NCBI GenBank assembly: GCA_029204225.1
Contig: CM055113.1
Location: 21,573,605 to 21,637,604 of the forward strand
Direction of reading: 5' to 3'
DNA length: 64,000 nt
Origin: Diphasiastrum complanatum
Taxonomy: Eukaryota; Streptophyta; Lycopodiopsida; Lycopodiales; Lycopodiaceae
Below are positions 32,501 to 42,654 of this stretch, in pieces (positions within the stretch are counted from its first letter, which is position 1; every line of letters begins with the position of its first letter). The notes below the pieces were generated by a model. That model worked only from the letters and a program-made list of their open reading frames with translations, made no database searches and was not told where the DNA came from. The position numbers and the translations under genes are program-made.

Positions 32501-33184
32501 ATGGCATCTATAAGTAGCATACAATCGAAGATCTGCTCCATCCTTGACTCATCCAAGTCTAACTTCCTAGCATGGAAGGTAAAGATTTCTCTCATCTTGA
32601 CTCGGAGAAAACTTATGGCCCTGGGTGGATGGCACCGAAGAGATGCCTACAACCACCGGCAAAGAGCTACAAGAATGGAGAGAAAGGAACGACAAGGTAG
32701 TAGCTATCTTATTCCCATCCATTGAAGATAGCCTAATGCTTGACCTCGCAACACTCTCTAACTTTAGAGAGATGTGAGATGAATTACTTACCAGGTTCTA
32801 GACAAAGTCACGAAGCTAGATAATGTTTCTCAAAGACCAGCTGATGAATCTACGATGGGATGGCAAAGACCTCACATCCTTTATTAGAAGGATGAAAAAT
32901 CTGTTTCTTTTATTACACAATGTCGGAAGAGACAATGCAGTCTCAGCAGAGAAGCAACTCACCTTCCTGATTTTTTTTTTTTCAAGATCCTTCTAGACTA
33001 CCCGAATGTTGCTAGCCAAAGATCCACAAATGACTCTCAAAAGAGCCATAATCAAGATTCGAGAAGAAGTCGAAGCCCGTGAGCACCTTAATCACAAGGA
33101 AACCTTTGATCAGACTCTCTATAGCAGTAAGGACAAGCCAAAGAAACCATTTAGACCTAAGAGGGAGTCAGATTGAAAACAGGA
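32501..33184 (+). pseudogene. Copia gag (UBN2 type), frameshifted, cut by a CACTA element
   Basis: ATG 32501 begins SSKSNFLAWKVKISLIL. A frameshift near 32625 moves the rest (WRERNDKVVAILFP, LLLHNVGRDNAVSAEKQ, EIREEVEA equivalent) to other frames, with several stops. The sequence ends exactly where CACTACAAGAAAA starts at 33185. The intact relative at 8.1-8.8 kb (minus) continues past this point into its zinc knuckle, so the break is due to the insertion. Confidence 0.85.
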
Positions 33185-33199
33185 CACTACAAGAAAAGG

Positions 33200-33790
33200 T
33201 GACAAAAATTGTGAAAAAAATGACAAAAATTGCGGAAAATTTCGCAATTTTTTGTCAAAAAAATTGTTGAAACGGTTTCCGCAATTTTTTTGACGAATCC
33301 GCAATTTCGGACCCGCAATTTTTTTCGATAATTATCCGTAATTTTTATGGCTAAATTAACAATAAAAAAATTGTGGAAACTCACCTGCAATCTTTTGGCA
33401 TAATAATTGCGGATTTATTTCCACAATTTGTTTTCGCAATTTGTTTGGCTGATATTTTTTGCCAGATTTTTTGGGCAAAAATTGTCAAAAAAATTGTGAA
33501 AATTCATTTCCGCAATTGTTGTGGCAAAAATTGCGGATATTTTTCTGCAATTTTTTGTGCAAAAATTGCAAAAAAAATTACAAAAATTCATTTTCGTAAT
33601 TTTTTTTAAAATAGTGTCAAAAATTTGCAAAAAATAAATTCGCAATAGAATATAAATTGCGAGTTTATTTTCCACAATTTTTATACACTATTTTGAAAAA
33701 AATTCCGAAAATGAATTTTCGCAATTGTTTTGACAATTTTTGCCAAAAAAATTGCGAATAAATGCCTACAATTTGTTGGCTAAAATTGCA
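33200..33790. repeat. Left subterminal repeats of the CACTA element
   Basis: There are roughly a dozen copies in both orientations of the AAAATTGCGGA / TCCGCAATTTT type, spaced 20-60 bp apart. In CACTA elements such repeats bind the regulatory transposase subunit. Short ORFs here in all frames are repeat shadows. Confidence 0.85.
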
Positions 33791-33834
33791 AAAAATATCA
33801 CCAACCCTAAAGCCTAAACCTTGATAGCAAGTTC

Positions 33835-34185
33835 TTTACCTCAGATAACGGCTGAGCTAAACATGACTGCCGTGGCGTCATATCCTTCTCTATAGTTGCA
33901 CGCTACATGACATACAAAAAAGATTATGAAATTGTAAGAATACTTATCTCTATCTCTCTAATGACATACTTTTTATAAGGCTTTCACAATTTAGAGTATG
34001 ACATCCCATGCATTGTCTTATGTCTCAAAGTACATGTGCAATAATTAGACTCTTAGATAGAAGTGAGGTTAAATCTCTTTAACTGTAGATAACGGCTGAG
34101 TTGAACCCAACTGTTGTAGCATTGGATCCTCCTCTACAACAACATGATGCATGATCAAAACTGAAATAAGGAATATATCTCATTC
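33835..34185. repeat. Diverged duplication inside the CACTA element
   Basis: 'AGATAACGGCTGAG' followed by a C/T-rich block occurs at ~33843 and again at ~34087 (period ~244 bp). The later part may be the 3' end of the minus-strand gene. Confidence 0.5.
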
Positions 34186-34349
34186 TCTCTTTCTCTCTCT
34201 TTGTCTCTCTCCCTCTCCCTCTCTTTATGTAGATAGCTAGGATGGTACCAAGTTTCAAAAGAAAGAGATGGAGAGAGAGAAAGAAGAAATGAGAAAGTGA
34301 ACTAACTTGGGATAAACTTTTCATCATCTTCATCTATATCTATACAGTC

Positions 34350-35375
34350 TTTCAGAGTTCTTCCATTTCTTCACTTTGTCTCTCTATCTTCTTCCTCATT
34401 TCATCTACTTGGGAAGAATACTGCATCTCTTTTCTATAGACACTTAGGCCTCTTACTCTCTTTCGTCCCCAACTATTTTCTTCTAAAATCTTCATTACTT
34501 TGTCATCGGGGTTTGTTCCTGACATATAATTAATTAAAATCTTCATTCTACACAAAAAAAAAACATAGCTAATCAAATTTACATGCAAAATCATATATAT
34601 ATTCATCATTACATTTTATAAAATTAAATGTATTTTACCATAATTTCAAAAAATATATGTTATTATATCTCATATTGGGTGTTACCTTCAAATTCTCAGC
34701 CACAGGTCAGGATCCAACTCGTCTGCTTTTAGTTTGCCAAAACCTTTACTAGTATGAGCATCCACATAGATCTTGGCAACAGTTGGAGCCCCAGTCTTTT
34801 CTTGTGCCTAAAATTTGGCACTCAACAATGGACAAAAATAAATGACATCATGAAAAAAGAAGTTTTGCATATCGGAGTATACAAATGCAAGTTTTGTTGT
34901 ATACACACATACCAGTCTCATATTGATGTCCGCATATACAGCTCGACCAACATTCGACATCTTTTGTTGTTTTGATCTGCTGATTTTATTTTGTTGACTC
35001 AATTTCTAAGCAAATTATTGTATACACATCAAGCAAATGAATAATAAGTCAGTAGTAAGATAAATAAATCATGCACTAACTAGAGATGACCAAGCATTCA
35101 AGTCAAATTTTGGTTTCAAAATACATAGATAAAACAAAAAAGTGGAATACAATTTGGAAAGTTTTGCTTTTTAAGTATTGATCTAGAAGCTGCCATCTCT
35201 CCTTTTCCATCCACTCAGGACATTTTGGCGTTAAATTTTTTGCCTCTACTTTATCAATGTCGTTTTTGAGTCTTTGTCTCAATGAATTAAAACTGGACGA
35301 CAATTTGTCCTTGAAGTACTGTGATGAAAGCTAGCAATCATATTCTGCCTGTGATATGAAATAAAACTCATCAAA

Positions 35376-35442
<67 letters not shown>

Positions 35443-36310
35443 TCTCTTTCACTTGAAACTCTCTCTCTCACACACACACACATGATCTATATAAGATTCA
35501 AATAAAAGTAGAGTAGTACTAGCAATGCTTGACGAATTGCTTCGATTTGCACCTTTGGTACATCTCTAATTGTTGGATAATGTAGATTCAACTTGGCCTT
35601 CATCAACATGAGCATGCACATGTTATCTATCATTACTTATTCGTTGAAGGTGTGCTCAAGGGGATTAGGGAATCGTCTCTTTAAATCATCTATGACCTGG
35701 CGCTTCTCAGTGATAGGGACAGCCCTCTAGTCTCTAAACATATTCCTATCAAACGCCCCATGATAGAGCTCTCTCATATAAGCTAAGACCTCCTTCTCCA
35801 TTAACATCCTCAACTATAGCCTCTGACGTATCAATGTCATAGTATAATATCAGATCGGCTCTAGCAGGTGGGGCGTTGTAACCAGGTGGTGGTGCATCAC
35901 GCACGGGTGAGTCATCTCTATATCTCCTCGAAATCATCGTCACCTCCACAAGCAAAAAAACAACCACCTAAATGACTCTTACGTGGTGCTGACCTAGCAA
36001 CGCGAGGTGTGGAGGTCTGAGGAGTGGACCTATGTGGTGAGGGCCTCTATGATGGTACGGACGAGGGCCTCTATGATGGTACATGTGAATGTGCACTAGT
36101 GGGGAGCTTCTGAGGACTACCCTGCTATGAATGTGCACTAGTGGGGAGTCTTTGAGGACTACCCTGTTGTGAGGCCGCTGGAGAGTTTAACATGGACCTA
36201 TACTGTTGGAGAATAGCATCCATTTGTTCTCTCTACCTAGCAGATGCACTACTTAACCAGTTCATACACTCTTCATGAGACGGAGATCCAAGAGATGGAG
36301 GGTCAGACAT
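34350..36310 (-). pseudogene. CACTA-associated gene, Transposase_24 (Ptta/En/Spm) type, multi-exon, decayed
   Basis: Minus-strand blocks, in order from the probable start at ~36310: MQMSDPPSLGSPSHEE with a Gln/Pro/Ser-rich N-terminal tail; RDAPPPGYNAPPARADL (35967-35749); FPNPLEHTF and IRDVPKVQIEAIRQA (~35700-35520); PEWMEKERWQLLDQYL (35303-35160); QNKISRSKQQKMSNVGR (~35000-34920, the Transposase_24 NKxNRxK signature); VDAHTSKGFGKLKADELD (~34800-34690); ENSWGRKRVRGLSVYRKE and a coiled-coil KKIERQSEEMEEL (to ~34354). Gaps between the blocks look like introns. This protein would bind transposon ends. It has at least five TAG and one TAA in otherwise open exons. No functional copy can be read. 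Confidence 0.75.
35378..35482. repeat. (TC)n and (AC)n microsatellites
   Basis: A (TC)n run to 35408 passes directly into an (AC)n run to 35440. A second short (TC)n(AC)n follows at 35461-35482. They lie within or between exons of the CACTA gene. Confidence 0.95.
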
Positions 36311-36804
36311 TTGCATATTAAAAATGAACTATGATTAAGATAACAATGATGAATATAAAACATAAAACTAACTATAACCACAAACCTAAACATAAACTTT
36401 ATCCTCTTTTTATTCAATTTCTCTCTGATAATCCTTACCTTTGATCCACTGTTTCTAAATCTTTAATTTAAATCTTTTACCCTAAATCTCTTATATCATG
36501 TCCTCATGTATACCCTTTCTATAAATCCTTTAATTTAAACTCTAAATGCTAAAGCCCTTTCAACTATCTTACTTGTTTTCATGATTTTAAAACGTTTATC
36601 TTTATCAAGCTGTAGCATACGATCTTCACATTATTTTAGAAAGTTTCAATTGAAAGAAAATACCCACAAACAAAGCAACAAGATTTTAGCAAAACAAAAC
36701 AACAATATTTCAACAAAACAAAGAAACAAGATTCACAATAAACAATGCTCCAAGAAACTTTACTCCAAACTGAGGATGTGATAAAAGTGAGAAAAAAGAG
36801 TGTC

Positions 36805-36807
<3 letters not shown>

Positions 36808-36892
<85 letters not shown>
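36808..36892. repeat. (GA)n microsatellite, ~42 units
   Basis: About 84 bp of uninterrupted GA. The apparent Arg-Glu ORF through it is a shadow. The flanking phrase GTGTCAATGAGAGAGA recurs at ~36953 and ~37178 in shorter form. Confidence 0.97.
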
Positions 36893-36893
<1 letters not shown>

Positions 36894-37194
36894 AAGCTTT
36901 ACTCCAAGCTTTACTCAAACTACTTTAACTCTAATGAAAGGAAAACAAATAAGTGTCAATGAGAGAGATAAAAAGATAGAGAGTCATCAAGGTTTTCAAA
37001 AAACTTACTTTACTCCAAGCCCTACTCCAAGCTTTACACCCTTTTAAATAGCTTTACTCCTTTTGAGAAGCTTTTTTATGCTCTCTTTGAAAAGGTTTAC
37101 AAGCTTTTAAATGGTTTTACCTCAAGCTTTTGAAAGCTTTTGAAAAACTTTAACTCTAATGAAAAATAAATAAAAGAGTGTCAATGAGAGAGAG

Positions 37195-37496
37195 AAAAGA
37201 ACATAAACAACAATAAACACAAATGTAACAAAGCAAAACAAGTAAACTTTTGAATGTTGGCTTTGATGCTTACCTTTGTGTCCAATGCTCAACTTTTTGC
37301 TCAAGCCTTGGCTATGGTGAGAAGGTAAAGAGCTTTGGCTGTGACAAAAGAACATAAACAACAATAAACACAAATGTATCAAAGAAAAACAAGTAAACTT
37401 TTGAATGTCGGCTATGGTGCTCACCTTTTTGTCCAATGCTCCACTTTTTCTCCAAGCCTTGGCTAAGGCGAAAAGGTAGAGAGCTTGGTTGTGACA
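37195..37496. repeat. 151-bp tandem duplication
   Basis: Two units (37195-37345 and 37346-37496) begin with AAAAGAACATAAACAACAAT. Both contain GTCCAATGCTC and CCAAGCCTTGGCTA. They differ by about a dozen substitutions. The long minus-strand frames here (37683-37122) are produced by the repeat and are not recognised as genes. Confidence 0.92.
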
Positions 37497-37636
37497 AAAA
37501 AACATAAGAAGAATCAAGCATCATTAGAAGAGCCATAGAGAACAGCACCACTGCTAGGCGCAAAAATATCCTCCTCTTCGCGCTCAAAAATCGAAAATCA
37601 AAATGAAAAGAAATCGCGACGCACCAACAGTTCAGC

Positions 37637-37685
37637 TTTTGGTAATCGACGCTACCAGTGTCCACCATAGCGTCGATTACCAAAA
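37637..37685. repeat. Perfect 18-bp-stem hairpin beside the CACTA right end
   Basis: TTTTGGTAATCGACGCTA (37637-37654) pairs exactly with 37668-37685 around a 13-nt loop. A related phrase (GGTCGACGCTAG) follows at ~37701. It sits just inside the right subterminal array. Confidence 0.95.
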
Positions 37686-37724
37686 CTTAGTAGATGCTAT
37701 GGTCGACGCTAGACAAAAAATTGC

Positions 37725-38285
37725 AGAATTTTTTTTTCTGCAATTCTTACCGTGATGGCAAAAATTGCAGAAATTTTTCGCAATTTTGTCCGCAATTTTC
37801 CACAATTTTGTCCGCAATTTTCCGCAATTTTCTCCGCAATTTGCAACAATTTCCGCAATTTCTGCCATGTCTAAAAATTGCAGAATTTTTTTCCGCAATT
37901 TTGTCTATGATTCCTACCATGACGGGAGAAATTGCGGAAAACTTTTTGCAATTTTTTCTGCAATTTTAGCCGCGGAAAGTGCAATTTCTGCCATGGCCTA
38001 AAAATTGCAAATTTTTGTTTTTGCAATTTTGTCTGCAATTTCTACCACGATGGAAAAAATTGTGGAAAACTTTCTACAGTTTTTTTTTGCAATTTCTACC
38101 GCGGAAACATTTTTCGCAATTTCTGCCATGGCCCAAAAATTGCAAAAATATGTTTCCACAATTTTGTCTGTAATTTTTTCCACGACGGGAGAAATTGCGA
38201 AAAATTTTATTCAATGTTTTCTGCAATTTCTGTCGCGAAAACATTTTTCGCAATTTTGGCCACGACCAAAAAATTGCGAAAAATC
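37725..38285. repeat. Right subterminal repeats of the CACTA element
   Basis: There are more than fifteen copies of (C/G)CAATTTCTGCC(A/G)(T/C)G...AAAATTGC(A/G)-type units of ~45-90 bp, in both orientations. They are related to the left-end units by the TTGCGGAA core. All ORFs in this interval are repeat shadows. Confidence 0.88.
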
Positions 38286-38293
38286 TTATAGGC

Positions 38294-39273
38294 TCAACTT
38301 ATGAACACTAAAACTTACAATAGGCCTAGTTATGGTGAACCAAATTAAAGAGCCTATAAGACTTCTAAAAAGAGTGATGTCCACGAAGGATCTTTCATCA
38401 CCTTTGTTAGGGTCTTTTAAAATTTGCTCCATAGGAATATCAATACTCTTACAATCTAGCATATTGAACTGTTTTAACATTGAAAGAGCATACTTGGATT
38501 GACAAACAAAAGCTTTCTCATTATGAAAGTCAATATCTAATCCTAAGATATAATGAATTTTTCCAAGATCTTTAATCTTGAATTCTCTTCCAAGTGCAAT
38601 TTTGGTTTCTTCAACTAAATTGATACAACTTCCTGTCAGGATAATATGATTAACATAAATGAGAAGAATGACAATATTACTATCATAAAACTTGACATAC
38701 AAGGAAAGATCATAGTTACTAAGATTGAATCCTACTGAGACAATAAAAGTGTTAAGTTGAGAATACCATGACCTTGGTGCTTGCTTTAGTCCATAGAGAC
38801 TTTTGAAGAGCAAGCAAACATTGGTCTTGTCTTGGATGAACCCAAGGGGTTGATCCATATAAATTTCTTCTTCTAGATATCCATTTAAAAATGCATTTGA
38901 GACATCTAGTTGAAAAACTTGCCATTTGAAAAAACAACCAATAGAAATGATGATTCTAATCGATACCATCTTTGCAACTGGAGCAAAAGTCTCCTCATAA
39001 TCAAGTCCATTGAGCAAAATCCTTTGCACAAAGTCTTCTCTCGTACTTGTTGATTGTGCCATCTTGATCATATTTGACTCGAAAAATCCATTTGCAACCA
39101 ATAGTGTGCTTGTTGAATGGAAGATCCACAAGCTCCCATGTCTTGTTGGCAATCAATGCATCATATTCCTCCTTCATGGCTAGAAACCATTGTTTTGAGT
39201 TGAGTGCATCATATACATCCTTTGGCGCTTCATGTGAAACAAAATAAGCATAATTAGTGGAGTTGAGTTCCAC
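38294..39273 (-). pseudogene. Copia RT with mutated active site
   Basis: The frame 39273-39001 gives the RT start (WFLAMKEEYDALIANKTWEL, KWIFRVKYDQDG). After a small lesion, the frame from about 39010 to 38290 gives LDYEETFAPVAKM, QLDVSNAFLNGYLEEEIYM, LYGLKQAPRSWY and the catalytic block. That block reads LLIYVNHIILTG where the relative at 55.4 kb has LLIYVDDIILCG, so both active-site Asp are lost. GDERSFVDITLFRSLIGSL and the first RNase H block TITRP...HKLS follow, then the CACTA junction. Confidence 0.9.
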
Positions 39274-39348
39274 TTGCTTGCCTTTATCTCCATATGTAAG
39301 CCTCTTAGGCTCGGATCTTTCTCTTTGTGATCTCCTTGGTGAAAAAAT

Positions 39349-40338
39349 TCAAAGTGACTCCTCCTCAATTCTCGGCCCCATCTCTCCATGATTATCTTCA
39401 AGGGTGATGATAGGAGAATCCTTTTGAAAATATTTGATCTCAACCTCATCAAAGATGTATTTTTTATTCTCATGGAAAATAACATCTATACTCTCAATTG
39501 TAACTGAGGTAGAGGGAACATAAATTTTGTATGCCTTCTTGTTGGATGAGTATCCAACCATGATCCCGTTGACTGAATTTGGATCATCTCTTTTCCTTGT
39601 TTCCAAGGGTACATGAAAAAAGCAAGCACATCCAAAAACTCTAAGGTGATCAACCTTAGGTTTCTTCTTAAACAAGACTTCATATGGTGATCTTCCTACA
39701 AGTGCATTGTGAGATAATCTATTGCACAAATAATTTGCACAATTAATTGCTTCTCCCCAATATTCAATAGGCAAAGAAGCTTCAACTCGAATTGCTTTAG
39801 CACATTCACATAGAGATCGATTTTTTCTTTTAGCAACCCCATTTTGAGATGGAGAATAAGCACAAGAAAATTCTCTCTTTATCCCTTCAACCTCACAATA
39901 ATCATAGAACTTGCTGGAGATGTATTCACCTCCTCCATCACATCTCAAAGCTTTACCTTTGAAAAAAATTTGTTTCTCAACATAAGCTTTGAAAACTAGG
40001 AAGTGTTCAAACACCATAGCTTTTGAAGAAAGTAGGTACAACCAAGCATATCTTGTAAAATCATCAATGAAGGTAACAAAACAAGTTGCACGACCAGTAC
40101 TTTTTGAGGAAGAAAAATGAATATCTGAGTGAATTAATTCCAAAGGATGAGAAGTCTTAATAGAAGACTTTTGATATGGCTTTCTATATGATTTTTCAAT
40201 AGCACAAGCCTCACAAGGCTTGATATCCTTGAAAAGTGATCTTGGAAGGCCAATAGCCTTATCATTCTTTATCATAGAAAGCATAGATTTATAGTTAGGA
40301 TGCCCCAACCTTCTATGCCATAACTCCTCCTTAGACAT
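39349..40338 (-). pseudogene. Copia integrase, 329-codon frame, catalytic Glu to Lys
   Basis: An uninterrupted frame carries the zinc site (LWHRRLGHPNY, CEACAIEKS), the first Asp in LIHSDIHF, the second Asp in LRCDGGGEYIS and the third catalytic position. That position reads VAKRKNRSL, with Lys instead of the Glu retained at 54.28 kb (VAERKNRSL). The C-terminal tail (LRVFGCACFFHVP, GYSSNKKAYKIY) is complete. The frame is long but the enzyme should be inactive. Confidence 0.9.
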
Positions 40339-40501
40339 AAGAGCAATTTCACAAAAGTTTGCATTCTCATAAGAATTTAACTTGAAGATGCCACCATATC
40401 TAGATCCATTAGCTAGGATCTCATTATCTTTCTTAATAAAGCCGCAGTATTGGAATTGAATTTTACATCACAACCACAATCAAGCAACTTTCCAACACTT
40501 A

Positions 40502-41517
40502 TCAAATTCTTTGTAAGCTTAGGAACAAAAAGAACATTGGAAAGTGTAGAACTTTAGAAGAAGCAAGTTTTAATGGAATGTTGCCAATTCCTTCAATAGA
40601 GCATTCATGATCATTTGCTGTATAAATAGACCTTTTAAGTCCTTTATAAGGTACAATAGTGTCAAAAGACTCTTTTGAACAACACATATGTGATGAGGCT
40701 CCACTATCGATGTACCATGCTCCATCTTTCTTGAAGGGTGTTGAAGAAAAACTTGACACCATGAGGGATCCTTCTCCATCACTTGCAATAAAATCTTCTT
40801 TCTCATTAGACAAATTTGCATGTTTGAGTCGATTTTTCTTTTTGAAGCATTTAGAGGCATAGTGCCCCTTCTTGCCACAAAAGAAACACTTGACTTTCTT
40901 CTTCTTGGTCTTGGAAGTAGAAAGATGAGTTGAGTCATCCTCTTCACCATCTTTGTCTTTGTCCTTGGCTTTGTCTTTGTTGAAATCTTGAGAAAACTGG
41001 TTCTTGCTTCTCCCTTTATGCTTGTCCTTGACAAAGAGAGCTTTGTCACTTCCAATATGCTCGAGTTTGTTCATCCTAGAAAGTTTGTAACTTTGCCTTG
41101 CTTATTCAGAGATGAGAATTCCTTGAAGAGTTTCCAAATTGGGCAACTCCTCCTTTATGGCAAAGGATTGAACAAGATTATCATAGTCTTCTTTTAAGCC
41201 ATTAAGAATGACTTGTACTAGTTCATCTCGATTGATTGCGACACCAACACAAGCAAGTTTCCTATGAAGATCTTTTACTCTCAGAACATAATTTGATGCA
41301 CTCTCCTCACTTCTTTGAAAACTTTGAAAAATTTGATTTCTAAGAGTGAGTATTCTAGAAGTGTTCTTAGCTTCATAACCTTCCATATTGAATAATTGGA
41401 GGTACTTAGTCTTTCACTTGGTTCTAAGAGATATCCTCCTAAAGGTGCCATATTGTGAAGACTTCTTGTTATTGGACAATTATATGTTTGAGCTTGTTCC
41501 AATCTTAATAGACACAT
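40502..41517 (-). pseudogene. Copia gag and protease, internally deleted
   Basis: The gag start reads LLEPSERLSTSNYSIWK (41517-41400), then jumps to the YEAKNTSRILTLRNQIF block. Relative to 52.5-52.75 kb about 80-90 codons are missing at ~41390. After KEELPNLETLQGILISE and a break at ~41100, the frame 41074-40502 carries a Lys-rich linker, the zinc knuckle CFFCGKKGHYASKC and the protease active site WYIDSGASSHMC. A frame break follows at ~40550. Confidence 0.88.
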
Positions 41518-41524
41518 CAGATTG

Positions 41525-41690
41525 ATTTGAGATCAATTGCAATGGAAAGTACACTTCATAGTTGTCCATCAAGCTATAAGATCAATATCTTTGGACCAAT
41601 TATGAAGTAATTACAGAGGTTTGAAAATCTCTATTTTTCACACATGCGAAATTCCAGAAATTTTGTACAACGTCAATTCAGTAGGTATGT
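41525..41690 (-). repeat. Copia leader fragment shared with 62.4-62.55 kb
   Basis: Blocks such as TCAATTGCAATGGAAAG, AAGCTATAA(T/G)(G/A)TCAATATCTTTGGA and the phrase GTTTGAGCTTGTTCC (41488) recur near 62415-62470 and 61630. In this copy they lie directly upstream of the gag start, so several hundred bases of leader are deleted compared with the 62-kb copy. Confidence 0.75.
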
Positions 41691-41880
41691 TGATGAGAAA
41701 GATACATATGTTCCTAAGGAAAAGTTTAGCCAAATGTAAGCTCAAATAAAAGCGACCTTGCACTAAAACTAAAATTAATGTGCAAAAACTATGATGACGT
41801 CATTGGAAGTCTACCAACTGACTGCACTAGATCAAAAAGGTGAATAGGTGGTGAGTCTGCTAATAAAGAGAGATAAGTAT

Positions 41881-41993
41881 AGGGGAAGGCCCCCGTCTGA
41901 GGGCCTTCCTGATTTAAGGGCCTTGGGCCCGAGGGCGGCAACCCGAGAGCCCAGGGCCTTAAATTGGGGAAGGCCTGAGCGGGGGCCTTCCCT
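41881..41993. repeat. GC-rich ~52-bp-arm hairpin
   Basis: Arm 1 (41881-41934, AGGGGAAGGCCCCCGTCTGA...) and arm 2 (41941-41993, ...GGGGGCCTTCCCT) are reverse complements with a few mismatches around a ~6-nt loop. GC content is far above the surrounding DNA. There is no ORF. It could be a MITE, a transposon end pair or a small-RNA precursor. Confidence 0.9.
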
Positions 41994-42354
41994 AAAAATT
42001 GACTTCTAAAACTTTCTAAACGAATTTACCACGACCCGAAATTTATCTCCCCGCCCTTCTTTTTTTTTGCATCTTTCACTTGCTTGCTTGCAGACAAAGG
42101 TCGCGCATGGAGCTGCGATGGAAGTCTTTGCGATGGAGGTTGTGGATGTGTGGAGGGCGAATGAGGTCAGGCATGGCTGAAGCGCTGAACCTTTCTTAGC
42201 CGTTGCATAGATCAGTCCATCGCTCCGCCTCCACCCATCTGCCTGGCTCGCTCTCCTATCTATGACATCTTCAAGTGTATCTCTGAAATTGATTCAAAGC
42301 TGAGGCCAGGAGCGTGATCTACAATGGCTTGATGGATTTGATGTTTCATTCGAA

Positions 42355-42641
42355 AGCAAAGTATTCTTCCTGAAGGACCTCTTCTGGACAATGTTCTAAT
42401 TCTACGTGTCCTTCTCTGTTATGGGGTGCTCTTGCATGCACTTCGCTTGCGTTGGCGTGTTCAGTATGGAGTGAAACCTCCCGGCCAACCAAAGATGGCA
42501 GCCCCATTTCGGGCAAAAGATGTGCCTGTAGAGCAGGCTGAATATGGGCATCCAGATGTTGCAATTATGCTGACGCAACTGAGCTACTACAACAGCGGTC
42601 TGAATGACGTTCAACTGCTTGAGACATTCAAGAGGCCTAAG
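42355..42641 (+). pseudogene. Fragment resembling DUF3638/DUF3645 giant protein
   Basis: An open + frame covering 42355-42641 reads LPEGPLLDNVLILRVLL...LRLRWRVQYGVKPPG, then MAAPFRAKDVPVEQAEYGHPDVAIML and LTQLSYYNSGLNDVQLLETF (shown in parts). The order 'RWRV.YG, PFRAKDVP, AE.GHPDV, LSYY.SGL' matches, from memory, the DUF3638/DUF3645 region of very large ATPase-like proteins known in fungi and some plants. Only ~95 residues are present and low-complexity T-rich DNA follows. There is no start, and no further domain on either side, so this is a captured or relict exon. Confidence 0.6.
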
Positions 42642-42654
42642 CTGTTTTTGCATA

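Larger units (their letters stand above)
33185..38293 (-). mobile_element. CACTA (En/Spm-like) DNA transposon, ~5.1 kb
   Basis: The left end is the canonical 13-bp terminus CACTACAAGAAAA (33185-33197). The right end, read on -, is a decayed match (CTATAAGA against CTACAAGA) closing at about 38293. Both ends carry long subterminal arrays of (A)ATTGCGGAA/TTCCGCAAT units (33200-33790 and 37725-38285), a CACTA hallmark. The interior encodes a TNPA/Transposase_24-like protein on -. No TNP2-type transposase (DDE) is seen, so the copy is non-autonomous. The three bases flanking each end do not match (GGA and TCA). Confidence 0.85.
38294..41517 (-). mobile_element. Copia element, minus strand, truncated at RNase H
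   Basis: Gag, protease, integrase and RT follow each other from 41517 down to 38294. The sequence breaks off at HKLS, the first block of RNase H, exactly where the CACTA right end begins. It is the same family as the element at 52.4-56.4 kb (the RT and integrase segments are near-parallel). No LTR is seen at either side, and the 5' leader is abbreviated. Confidence 0.9.

Noticed and set aside
33119-33675. Phe/Asn/Lys-rich ORFs on both strands
   Set aside because: Same reason: left subterminal repeat array of the CACTA element.
36745-37047. 100-codon ORF with a long Arg-Glu repeat
   Set aside because: It is the translation of the (GA)n microsatellite and has no coding context.
37122-37683. 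Two hydrophobic minus-strand ORFs (123 and 131 codons) that could suggest membrane proteins
   Set aside because: They lie in the 151-bp tandem duplication inside the CACTA element. The hydrophobicity comes from T-rich codons of the repeat.
33182-38296. 3-bp target duplication of the CACTA element
   Set aside because: GGA on the left and TCA on the right differ. Consistent with the two ends lying in different target sequences.
37694-38304. Several overlapping ORFs rich in Cys, Asn, Phe on both strands
   Set aside because: They are produced by the CACTA subterminal repeats, which leave many frames open. The composition follows the repeat unit.
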